From Candidatus Diapherotrites archaeon CG08_land_8_20_14_0_20_34_12 (lineage in GTDB: Archaea; Iainarchaeota; Iainarchaeia; Iainarchaeales; 0-14-0-20-34-12): a stretch of DNA of 11,812 nucleotides. The translations under genes and the position numbers were made by a program. Below the pieces are notes generated by a model. That model was not told where the DNA came from and did no database searches. It was given only the letters and a program-made list of their open reading frames with translations. Below are positions 4,578 through 10,709 of this stretch, piece by piece; the stretch's first letter is position 1; every line of letters begins with the position of its first letter. The stretch is from contig PEXL01000047.1 of the NCBI GenBank assembly GCA_002779065.1, positions 15,258 to 27,069 of the forward strand, written 5' to 3'.

Positions 4578-7445
4578 ATGAAATCATTTAACTTTAAATT
4601 AATCTTTTTAATTTCAATTTTAGTTCTACTTCCTGCAGTTTTTGCTGGTTTAGCAGCCACAGCACTAGCAACAGGCACTGCTGGTGTTGATGGAGACACA
4701 GCAAAAAAAAGTTGTACTATTAATTCTTATTCAAATTATCCAGCGCTTAAAGTTGACTATTCAAAAGGCGAAGTAAAAGAAGAAGCTACTTACCCTTTTG
4801 ATCTGGAATTGCTTCCAGGAACAAAATTTAGTGAATATGCTGGGTTTGCAGCATTATGCTCAAACGATTTTATTTGGATGATCCCAAGCAGCTCTTTTAA
4901 GTTATCCTACTTAGAAAATGTCATAGAATCTAATGATTTATTTACTGTAGCTTTGGATGCAGGATTTTCAAAAGATAAAAATGAAATGTTAATTAAATTT
5001 GCAAATACTGATTTTATTCCTATAGACCTAAAAAATAAGACCATTGCAATTAATCTAAATGATGCAATTTGTGGAAATACTGCTTTAAGCAATAAGAAAC
5101 TATATTCTGATTATTTTAAATCAAAACAAGATTACAGTTGTGTTTCAAAGATTGTCATTACAAACGCTGGAGCAGTAGACTTTGTACAAAGTAATTATAA
5201 TTATCCGCAAGATGATGCGGCAAGCGATGATGCGCTTGTATTTGGATTGAATTTGCATAACGGATTGCCTGATTTGTATGTTTCAGGTTTGAATCTTGCA
5301 GGTCTTTATAACAAAATAAAAACACCAAGTGTATCAGGAACTGCAGTATCAGATATTCAAATAATTTTTGAGTCAGATGCAACTGGATTTAGCGCACAAA
5401 CCGCTAATTTATTCTCAGTAGAGAGTAGTGCAATGGCAACAATAAATGTAAATCCTAGCGCAACGCTTGGAAGTAATAATTCATTTGCCGTTTCTGCCCA
5501 AAAAGGTGAAAAAAAAATAATAATTATTAAAACAAAAATGCCTGCAAATTTCAGTGCTGATGAAAACTATTTTGCTTGGGATTATTGGACTGAAAGTTCT
5601 TATGAGAAATTAGGAAAATTGCCAAAAGGATTTGGTTATACTAATAAAAAGGGTACTACAGATACAGCAGATGATGTTACCTATTATTCTTTAAATTGGG
5701 AAGAATGGAAAGCACCTGCAACTTCAGTAACTGTTAATTCTGTTAAGTTGAATGTTGCAGAAGTCAGGAAATTATTTGAAGCTGCGCCAGCAGATGTAGA
5801 GCCTGTGGCATCAGGAGTAGCGTCTGAAGGTGTTTTCCTTGTAATAAACGGTAAAAACATAAATGATATGGTAAGCAAAAGGTTTGAAGAAAACAAGGAT
5901 ACAATGCCAACAATAAAAGAATCTATCCAGAAACTCCTAACAGTAAATGCTCCAGAGCTTGTTAAAGGCGATTTGGCAAAAATAGTAAAAAATAATCCTG
6001 AAGATTTGCTTAAAGCAATAATAAAAAGGGAAAGTAATTTTAACCCACAAAATAAGCATGGTGATTCTTGCGGTTTAATGCAGGTTAATGTTTCTTGGTA
6101 TCATCCAAGTACAAGTTATACTGATGAAAAATGTTACAAAGCAAGCGGATGCACAAAGAAGCATGATGCTATCTGCACTTTAGATAAATCTTTGGCTATT
6201 TGTAAGGAATGTGCTGAATCAAAAGCAGATACTGATAGGTGTGTAAGTAAGCAACCTAGTGAAAAATACATTAAAGATACTGCCAACGATTCTGCTGGAA
6301 CAGACGGATATACCCCTAGCACTTATTGTATCCCTTGGCTTGCTTGGGATGACGCAAAAGAGAATATGGATGTCGGAACAAAAATGCTTGTAACAAAGCT
6401 TAAATATTTTTTAACAGCTGAGCCAAAAGGCTGCAAAGAATTAGCTGAAAAACAATTAAGAGGTTTAATGGAAGGGATTACTGTAGGGGAATCTTTAGGT
6501 ATTTTGGGGTATAATGCTGGTGAGCATTATATAGATTCCTGTATTTCAAAAACAGATGGTTCAGGCAATGAAATTATTGAGGTTGTGTATAAAGGCCCTG
6601 AAAGGAAAATTGCATATTTGCCAGATGTTTTAATGTGGAAACATAAATTTGCAGGAAAAAAGCCTGTTGATACCCCTAAAATAATCAAAATTTCAGGCAA
6701 ATGTGAAACATGCAATTCAGTTCTGCAATGCTTAGCTTGTGTTGATGAAAAAGCATATGACCAATTATTTTATTTGGGTGATTTTGCAAAACCATCAGCA
6801 GGAGGAACTGAAACAGCAGCAGGGGCAACAGTTACAGGAACGCCTGCAGATTATCTGTGCAAAGGTGCGAAAAATAAAATTGTCCTTGTAGGAGATTCCT
6901 TAACTGTAAATTATGATACTTGGCTATTGCAATACTTTAATACAAATAGGTGTAACTTTACTATTGGTAAGGGTCAAAAAGAATGTAGCGGCTGTTCTGA
7001 TTTAGAAAACCCCTGCAATGCAGATTATACCTATTGTTGCTGTAAAAGCACAGCATGGATGTTAAAACAACTGACAACAGAGATTGCTAAATATGATCAA
7101 GTAGTTGTTTTGGGTGGTGCGAATGATTGGGGAAATGCAGACGAAGGCAGCACTGTCCTTAAAGCATTATCTACTACAAAAAGCAATTTTTCTAAAATAT
7201 TCGAATTAGCTAAAGATAATGGCAAAAGAATCATTGCAATTTCAATGGTTCCAAGGAAAAATCAAACAAAAACAGCAGCTGCTTTAAATGATTGGTTAAA
7301 AAAGCAAAAAACAGAAGGAACAATAGACGCTTATGTTGATTTGACAAAAAAACTGGATTATTCTAACCCTTCAAAAGATGTACATAAACAAAATTGGCCA
7401 GTAATAGCCCAAGCTATTTATGATCAGGCATTCAAAGCAAGTTAA
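4578..7445 (+). CDS. Secreted multidomain protein: unknown N-terminal region, SLT lytic transglycosylase, SGNH/GDSL hydrolase
   Basis: A 955-residue exported protein. Residues 1-23 are a typical signal peptide ending in LPAVFAG. Residues 30-430 are rich in beta strands, Asn, Ser and Thr, with few cysteines, and match no family I know; binding or adhesion is possible. About 455-690 is a lytic transglycosylase (SLT) domain: catalytic E485 in RESNFNP, G499-L-M-Q502, and YNAG at 645-648, with a Cys-rich insertion between GLMQ and YNAG. A Cys-rich stretch (CETCNSVLQCLAC) and a Thr/Ala/Gly linker (about 738-757) lead to an SGNH hydrolase: S774 in GDSL, N849 in GGANDW, and H936 in DVH near the end. 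SLT enzymes cleave murein to 1,6-anhydro products; SGNH enzymes are often acetyl esterases. The many cysteines fit an extracellular, disulfide-stabilised enzyme. Substrate and function are inferred. Confidence 0.85.
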   Translation: MKSFNFKLIFLISILVLLPAVFAGLAATALATGTAGVDGDTAKKSCTINSYSNYPALKVDYSKGEVKEEATYPFDLELLPGTKFSEYAGFAALCSNDFIWMIPSSSFKLSYLENVIESNDLFTVALDAGFSKDKNEMLIKFANTDFIPIDLKNKTIAINLNDAICGNTALSNKKLYSDYFKSKQDYSCVSKIVITNAGAVDFVQSNYNYPQDDAASDDALVFGLNLHNGLPDLYVSGLNLAGLYNKIKTPSVSGTAVSDIQIIFESDATGFSAQTANLFSVESSAMATINVNPSATLGSNNSFAVSAQKGEKKIIIIKTKMPANFSADENYFAWDYWTESSYEKLGKLPKGFGYTNKKGTTDTADDVTYYSLNWEEWKAPATSVTVNSVKLNVAEVRKLFEAAPADVEPVASGVASEGVFLVINGKNINDMVSKRFEENKDTMPTIKESIQKLLTVNAPELVKGDLAKIVKNNPEDLLKAIIKRESNFNPQNKHGDSCGLMQVNVSWYHPSTSYTDEKCYKASGCTKKHDAICTLDKSLAICKECAESKADTDRCVSKQPSEKYIKDTANDSAGTDGYTPSTYCIPWLAWDDAKENMDVGTKMLVTKLKYFLTAEPKGCKELAEKQLRGLMEGITVGESLGILGYNAGEHYIDSCISKTDGSGNEIIEVVYKGPERKIAYLPDVLMWKHKFAGKKPVDTPKIIKISGKCETCNSVLQCLACVDEKAYDQLFYLGDFAKPSAGGTETAAGATVTGTPADYLCKGAKNKIVLVGDSLTVNYDTWLLQYFNTNRCNFTIGKGQKECSGCSDLENPCNADYTYCCCKSTAWMLKQLTTEIAKYDQVVVLGGANDWGNADEGSTVLKALSTTKSNFSKIFELAKDNGKRIIAISMVPRKNQTKTAAALNDWLKKQKTEGTIDAYVDLTKKLDYSNPSKDVHKQNWPVIAQAIYDQAFKAS

Positions 7446-7457
7446 TCAGCTTGCTTT
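7434..7457 (+). terminator. Hairpin terminator at the end of the SLT-SGNH gene
   Basis: AAAGCAAG (7434-7441) and CTTGCTTT (7450-7457) form an 8-bp stem with an 8-nt loop that contains the stop codon TAA (7443-7445). It is followed by a T-rich stretch (ATTATTTTATTCTTT). This is the convergent boundary with the VapC gene, 24 nt further on. Confidence 0.5.
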
Positions 7458-7481
7458 ATTATTTTATTCTTTGAGCAAGAA

Positions 7482-7862
7482 TTATCCTAAAAGTATAACA
7501 TTGTTCAGCCCTTTGAAATGTTTGTCGCTTGTTATTAATGCAGCTTTTTTTGATTCGGCTGTCGCTTTTATTGTTGCATCTACAAACCCCAACCCATATT
7601 TTATGCTAAGATCCGCAGCTTCCAAAGCTATTGATCCATCCAGATCAATAACTGTAGTGTAAGTCATTATTTGGGCAACAGCCTCCAAAGCAGTTTGTTC
7701 ATTTTTAATTGTCTTTATCTTTTTATAAACTTCATAAAGCATGACTGGCGATACGAAGTATTCTGCTTTATTTGCTGTTTCAATATATTTTGCATATTTA
7801 TTCGCAAGAGGACCATTAGTGAAATATTCTATCCAGCCATAGCTATCAACCAAAACGTTCAT
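7482..7862 (-). CDS. vapC: VapC-type PIN-domain ribonuclease toxin
   Basis: A 126-residue PIN nuclease. The four acidic metal-binding residues are present: D6 in VLVDSYGW, E44 in LYEVYKK, D95 in FVDATIKA and D113 in TSDKHF. VapC toxins cut tRNA or rRNA; the target here is unknown. The start at 7862 is chosen over ATG 7868 because GAGGT (7873-7869) touches the first ATG but lies 6 nt before the second. The gene overlaps the 3' end of its AbrB-type VapB by 17 nt, a normal coupled arrangement. Both ends of the protein closely resemble the VapC at 9020-9400 (DSYGWIEYFTN versus DTFAWVEYFTN, SDKHFKGL versus GDKHFKGL), although the antitoxins belong to different families. Confidence 0.9.
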   Translation of the reverse strand: MNVLVDSYGWIEYFTNGPLANKYAKYIETANKAEYFVSPVMLYEVYKKIKTIKNEQTALEAVAQIMTYTTVIDLDGSIALEAADLSIKYGLGFVDATIKATAESKKAALITSDKHFKGLNNVILLG

Positions 7863-8058
7863 TTTCATACCTCAAGTTCCTTGTATCTAATCCAGAAATC
7901 ATACCGCGGCTTTCCTTTATCTTCTTATTAGGGATTACATAAAGAACCCCATTTTTTTCTATCATTGTCAATTTTTCCCCTGATTTTATATTTAATTCAG
8001 CCCTAACCGATTTAGGTATGAGTATCTGAAATTTCGGTGAAACAGTAACGGTTTCCAT
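7846..8058 (-). CDS. vapB: VapB antitoxin, AbrB/MazE type
   Basis: A 70-residue protein. Residues 1-45 form an AbrB/SpoVT swapped-hairpin domain (METVTVSPKFQILIPKSVR, then IKSGEKLTMIEKNGVLYVIP), which binds DNA as a dimer. The remaining 25 residues, SRGMISGLDTRNLRYENERFG, are the flexible toxin-binding tail; the SRG/GLDT pattern is common in VapB tails. It is encoded first in the vapBC operon. A 14-bp palindrome lies between its TATA box and start codon and is a likely autoregulatory operator. The mRNA would have a leader of about 7 nt. Confidence 0.85.
   Translation of the reverse strand: METVTVSPKFQILIPKSVRAELNIKSGEKLTMIEKNGVLYVIPNKKIKESRGMISGLDTRNLRYENERFG
7869..7873 (-). promoter_or_regulatory. 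Shine-Dalgarno site deciding the VapC start
   Basis: GAGGT on the minus strand directly touches ATG 7868 but is 6 nt from ATG 7862. The normal spacing therefore favours 7862 as the start of VapC. The site is within the vapB coding sequence. Confidence 0.6.
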
Positions 8059-8063
8059 AACAT

Positions 8064-8077
8064 CACATAACTATGTG
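8064..8077. promoter_or_regulatory. Palindromic operator candidate of vapBC
   Basis: CACATA-AC-TATGTG is a perfect 6+6 bp palindrome with a 2-bp centre. It covers the predicted transcription start between the TATA box (8086-8096) and the vapB ATG (8058). VapB/AbrB proteins bind as symmetric dimers to such sites and repress their own operon. The palindrome is seen; its use is inferred. Confidence 0.5.
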
Positions 8078-8085
8078 GCACATCG

Positions 8086-8096
8086 ATATATAAATA
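8086..8096 (-). promoter_or_regulatory. TATA box of vapBC (AbrB type)
   Basis: ATATATAAATA on the + strand (TATTTATATAT on the coding strand) is centred about 33 bp before the ATG at 8058, placing transcription start near 8065 and giving a leader of about 7 nt. Confidence 0.5.
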
Positions 8097-8133
8097 GTTT
8101 ACCTTTTTGCAATCGATGCTGTAAAAGTAAACT

Positions 8134-8184
8134 TTAGGGTTGATTTTCACCTATCTTCCCAATTACTTTCTGGTGCAGCCTGCG
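8134..8184 (-). pseudogene. Relic gene 3' end, copy 1 (32-bp direct repeat)
   Basis: The minus strand reads RRLHQKVIGKIGENQP and TAA (8136-8134). The same peptide, RRLHQKVIGKIGE plus three residues and a stop at the same relative position, occurs at 8702-8752. At DNA level, 8150-8181 and 8718-8749 match at 30 of 32 bases on the same strand. Every difference within the shared peptide is synonymous (CGC/AGA, CAC/CAT, AAG/AAA, GGT/GGG), so both were once under protein selection. Upstream, the frame continues for about 17 residues to a stop with no ATG. I do not recognise the parent gene. Confidence 0.5.
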
Positions 8185-8186
8185 AT

Positions 8187-8197
8187 TATTATTTATT
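8187..8197 (+). promoter_or_regulatory. TATA box of the DUF4258/DUF2283 operon
   Basis: ATTATTTATTA lies about 29 bp (centre) before ATG 8222. There is no SD, so the mRNA would be leaderless or nearly so. The relic repeat copy 1 ends 5 bp upstream. Confidence 0.4.
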
Positions 8198-8221
8198 ACT
8201 AACTCACATATTATTTTAGTA

Positions 8222-8479
8222 ATGCCTAAGGTAATTTACACATTTCATGCTACCAACCAATTGCTTGAGAGGCAGATAAACAAAACCGTTGTTGAACAAA
8301 TTTTGTTGAAGCCAGATCAGTTGATTACTGATCCTAAAGGTTATTTGATTGCACAGAAAATCATTGCCAAGAATGGGTTTAAATTCTTATATCGAGTTAT
8401 ATTCATACGCCAGGAAGATTGTTTTAAGGTTTTGACAGTTTATAGGACCACAAAAATTCAGAAGTACTGGGTGAAATGA
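8222..8479 (+). CDS. DUF4258-family toxin, partner of DUF2283
   Basis: An 85-residue protein with the DUF4258 pattern: FHATNQLLERQINKTVVEQ is the H-x-x-x-Q-x-x-x-R helix start, and the final strands FLYRVIFIRQ and FKVLTVYRTTKIQKYW match the family's end. It is predicted to have a RelE/ParE-like fold and to act as the toxin of a two-gene module. It shares little with the other DUF4258 protein (1493-1810), which lies with a different antitoxin family. Its stop overlaps the start of the next gene by 4 nt (ATGA), so the two are translated together. The ATG at 8222 fits the TATA position with no leader. Confidence 0.8.
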   Translation: MPKVIYTFHATNQLLERQINKTVVEQILLKPDQLITDPKGYLIAQKIIAKNGFKFLYRVIFIRQEDCFKVLTVYRTTKIQKYWVK

Positions 8480-8700
8480 TGAAGATTAATTACGATAAAG
8501 AAAGCGATGCTTTGTACATACGATTTAGCGATAGCAAGTATTTTGAGAGTGATGAAGTAAAAGACGGATTTATTCTTGATTTAGATAAATATGGCAAGGT
8601 CATAGGTTTAGAAATACTCAAAGCATCCAAAAATTTGCCCAAGGAATCAATTAATAAAGTCAGCTTTGAACTCTTATCTGAAAAGCCATTGGCTAAATAA
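8476..8700 (+). CDS. DUF2283-family antitoxin
   Basis: A 74-residue protein with a clear DUF2283 signature: YDKESDALYIRFSD, then DGFILDLDKYGKVIGLEILKAS. The family is repeatedly found next to DUF4258 proteins and is regarded as the antitoxin of that pair. The C-terminal 20 residues after NLPKES are a variable, probably toxin-contacting tail. No DNA-binding domain is visible. It starts within the ATGA overlap; the second ATG at 8479 is equally possible. Confidence 0.85.
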   Translation: MMKINYDKESDALYIRFSDSKYFESDEVKDGFILDLDKYGKVIGLEILKASKNLPKESINKVSFELLSEKPLAK

Positions 8701-8701
8701 T

Positions 8702-8752
8702 TTAATTTCGCTTTTCCCCTATTTTCCCAATTACTTTCTGATGCAGCCTTCT
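8702..8752 (-). pseudogene. Relic gene 3' end, copy 2 (32-bp direct repeat)
   Basis: The minus strand reads RRLHQKVIGKIGEKRN and TAA (8704-8702), matching copy 1 at 8134-8184 in peptide and stop position, with only synonymous base changes in the shared part. Upstream codons (SKIDFI) differ from copy 1 and run into the AT-rich promoter of the next operon. With copy 1 it brackets the DUF4258/DUF2283 cassette as direct repeats about 570 bp apart. Confidence 0.5.
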
Positions 8753-8776
8753 GATGAAATCAATCTTTGAGTTATA

Positions 8777-8804
8777 TTTATAAATATAATTGTAAATATA
8801 ATTA
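8777..8804 (+). promoter_or_regulatory. TATA box with a tandem 12-bp repeat, VapBC (DUF217 type) promoter
   Basis: TTTATAAATA (8777-8786) is centred about 26 bp before ATG 8808, giving a leaderless mRNA. It overlaps a tandem repeat, TAAATATAATTG (8781-8792) and TAAATATAATTA (8793-8804), with 11 of 12 bases alike. The second unit fills the space between TATA and start, where a repressor such as VapB would block transcription. Confidence 0.45.
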
Positions 8805-8807
8805 CAT

Positions 8808-9020
8808 ATGAAGACTATTGCAGTTAATGATAATACCTTCCAATTGCTTCAGACATTGAAAGAGAAGGAAAAAGCACCCTCTTTTGATGTGCTTATTTTA
8901 AAAATTGCATCCAAGGAGAGCAAAGTTCCAGATTCCATGCTGGGCGCTTTGAAGGGCAAGATGAAACCGTTTTCCGAAAAAGATAGAAAGGGTTTGTGGG
9001 ATGATAAGGGGCGAATATAA
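8808..9020 (+). CDS. vapB: VapB antitoxin, archaeal DUF217 type
   Basis: A 70-residue protein. Residues 1-33 (MKTIAVNDNTFQLLQTLKEK, then PSFDVLILKIA) match the archaeal DUF217/VapB family, which has a short ribbon-helix-helix-like DNA-binding part. The C-terminal half, ending in FSEKDRKGLWDDKGRI, is the toxin-binding tail. It lies directly upstream of vapC with TAATG overlap (stop and start share one base). The mRNA is likely leaderless. This antitoxin is unrelated to the AbrB-type VapB at 7846-8058 although their VapC partners are similar. Confidence 0.85.
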   Translation: MKTIAVNDNTFQLLQTLKEKEKAPSFDVLILKIASKESKVPDSMLGALKGKMKPFSEKDRKGLWDDKGRI

Positions 9021-9400
9021 TGAAAATTGTGTTAGATACGTTTGCATGGGTTGAATATTTTACTAACCCTAAGAGAGGAAAGATTGTTGAAGATTATTTG
9101 GCAGCTAATGAGATTTTCACCCCTGAGATTGTTCTTATTGAGCTTAGCTGTAAAGCGGCCAGAGAAGGGTGGGATTTTGATAAATGTCTCAATTTTATAA
9201 AGGCTAAATCTTCAATAGTTTCTTTTTCTGAAACCCTTATTAAGAATGTAGGGGGCATTTATATAAAATTAAAAGAAAAGAGCCCAAATATCAGTTTGGC
9301 AGATGCAATCATTTATACCACAACCATGCTTTGTGGGGCGATGATTCTTACAGGGGATAAACATTTTAAAGGGTTAGAAAAAGTCTTATTTTTAGAATAA
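9020..9400 (+). CDS. vapC: VapC-type PIN-domain ribonuclease toxin
   Basis: A 126-residue PIN nuclease with all four acidic residues: D6 in VLDTFAW, E41 in LIELSCK, D95 in LADAIIY and D113 in TGDKHFKGL. Length is normal for the family. The ATG shares its first base with the stop codon of vapB (TAATG), so expression is coupled. The RNA target is unknown. It is close in length and motif positions to the VapC at 7482-7862. It ends directly against the CDP-alcohol transferase gene on the other strand. Confidence 0.9.
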   Translation: MKIVLDTFAWVEYFTNPKRGKIVEDYLAANEIFTPEIVLIELSCKAAREGWDFDKCLNFIKAKSSIVSFSETLIKNVGGIYIKLKEKSPNISLADAIIYTTTMLCGAMILTGDKHFKGLEKVLFLE

Positions 9401-10027
9401 TCATTTGTGTTTCTTTGTTGTTTCTTTCTTAGCAATCCAGATTCTTTGCAGTGCAGTGAAATTTGTCAGAACCGCAAGCACAAATAAAACCCAGACAAGA
9501 TACATTATTTTCACATAGGCCAGCAAGATTCCTGCGAACAATAAAATCAAGCGCTCCGCTCTTTCAAAATATCCGCCTTTGATTTCTTCCTTTGTGATTT
9601 CTTTCTCCTTTGCTGCTGCTTTTGCATAGCTTGTCATCAATGATCCAAACAAGCAAAAATAAACCAAAATGCTTGAACTGAAATAAAATTCACCAACCTT
9701 TAACAATGGGAGATTCAAAAAAAGCATGCTTAGAAGTATGATTCCCTCAACATACCTGTCTACAATTGTATCCAAATAAGCACCAAATTTGCTTACCCTT
9801 CCAGTCACGCGTGCAACAGAACCATCAACCAGATCAAGGAAAGCTGCTATCGCAAAAAAAGCAGCGGCTTCCAGAAATTGCTGCTTTATAATAAAATAAG
9901 CTGAAACCAATACAGGCAAAAGGGAAAGCAATGTCCAAGTATTTGGGCTTAGGCCGAATTTGCTGAAGAGAATGCCGATTTTGATTGACAATTGGTTAAA
10001 TTTTTCCCTTTTTTTGTAAAGAACCAT
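9401..10027 (-). CDS. CDP-alcohol phosphatidyltransferase family protein (archaetidylinositol phosphate synthase-like)
   Basis: A 208-residue integral membrane enzyme of phospholipid head-group synthesis, which joins a CDP-activated lipid to an alcohol. The full family motif is present: D65-x2-D68-G69-x2-A72-R73-x8-G82-x3-D86-x3-D90, where the Asp residues bind metal and CDP. About five or six hydrophobic helices follow. The N-terminus (KIGILFSKFGLSPNTWTLLSL) resembles the archaetidylinositol phosphate synthase group; glycerol phosphate or serine specificity is possible. ATG 10027 is preferred to TTG 10042 because the TATA element at 10051-10060 places transcription start near 10030. It is divergent from lemA. 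The C-terminus is Lys-rich. Confidence 0.85.
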   Translation of the reverse strand: MVLYKKREKFNQLSIKIGILFSKFGLSPNTWTLLSLLPVLVSAYFIIKQQFLEAAAFFAIAAFLDLVDGSVARVTGRVSKFGAYLDTIVDRYVEGIILLSMLFLNLPLLKVGEFYFSSSILVYFCLFGSLMTSYAKAAAKEKEITKEEIKGGYFERAERLILLFAGILLAYVKIMYLVWVLFVLAVLTNFTALQRIWIAKKETTKKHK

Positions 10028-10050
10028 ATAGGAAATGTTCAATACACAAG

Positions 10051-10060
10051 TTTTTATATT
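10051..10060. promoter_or_regulatory. Shared TATA element between the lipid synthase gene and lemA
   Basis: TTTTTATATT (AATATAAAAA on the minus strand) is centred about 29 bp from ATG 10027 (-), giving a leaderless mRNA. On the + strand it would start transcription near 10082, leaving a 29-nt leader that holds the GAGGTG site of lemA. A second AT element at 10082-10089 would exclude that SD, so it is less likely for lemA. Confidence 0.4.
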
Positions 10061-10095
10061 CTTTTATGATAGCAATATTATTAATATAAAACACC

Positions 10096-10101
10096 GAGGT
10101 G
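10096..10101 (+). promoter_or_regulatory. Shine-Dalgarno site deciding the lemA start
   Basis: GAGGTG, 9 nt before ATG 10111, is the strongest ribosome-binding site in the window. It supports ATG 10111 over the in-frame GTG at 10099, which is part of the SD itself. Confidence 0.6.
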
Positions 10102-10110
10102 CAAGAAAAA

Positions 10111-10689
10111 ATGTTAGGATTGATAATTGGGGCGGTATTGGCAATTGTTCTGCTTATAATCGTTGCAGCAATAATATTTACCTATAATCACCTTGTCCTT
10201 TTGAGGGCAAGGATTGAAAATGCATGGTCACAGATAGATGTTCAATTAAAGAGGAGAATAGATTTAATTCCTAATTTAATTGAGACAGTAAAAGGCTATG
10301 CAAAGTTTGAAAAATCAGTGTTAATGGAAGTAACAAATGCAAGGGCTTCTGTTTTGGGCGCAAAAAATCCAAAAGAATCTGGCGTAGCAAACAGCGCATT
10401 AACCGGGGCATTAACTAATCTATTTGCAGTAGCTGAAAGTTATCCAACATTGAAAGCAAATGAGAACTTCAAGGCATTGCAGGAAGAACTTTCAAGTACT
10501 GAGAATAAGATTGCATATTCAAGGCAGTTCTACAACGATAGTGTAATGATCTGGAATTCTACAGTCTTGCAATTCCCGACAAATATCATTGCGGGCATTG
10601 TGGGAATGGCAAAGCAAAAAGAATACTTTGGAATTGCTGAGTCAGAAAGAGGAGTGGTAAAAGCGGATTTCTCAGATCTTTCAAAATAA
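10111..10689 (+). CDS. lemA: LemA family membrane protein
   Basis: A 192-residue protein with one N-terminal membrane helix (about residues 3-25) followed by a long helical bundle. The conserved LemA core is clear: NHLVLLRARIENAWSQIDVQ, then RRIDLIPNLIETVKGYAKFE, and later AYSRQFYNDSVMIWNSTV with FPTNIIAGIVG. The bundle is thought to lie on one membrane face as a scaffold. Exact function is unknown in archaea. The gene is followed by htpX at 20 nt, the frequent lemA-htpX arrangement, which suggests a joint role in membrane protein quality control. The upstream GTG 10099 (MQEK) is rejected in favour of ATG 10111. Confidence 0.92.
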   Translation: MLGLIIGAVLAIVLLIIVAAIIFTYNHLVLLRARIENAWSQIDVQLKRRIDLIPNLIETVKGYAKFEKSVLMEVTNARASVLGAKNPKESGVANSALTGALTNLFAVAESYPTLKANENFKALQEELSSTENKIAYSRQFYNDSVMIWNSTVLQFPTNIIAGIVGMAKQKEYFGIAESERGVVKADFSDLSK

Positions 10690-10709
10690 ATCTGAAGAGT
10701 GATTAGTGA

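Noticed and set aside
8134..8184. Reading the 32-bp repeats as a CRISPR or short-element array
   Set aside because: Only two copies exist, about 570 bp apart, with genes between them, and they show a conserved coding frame instead.
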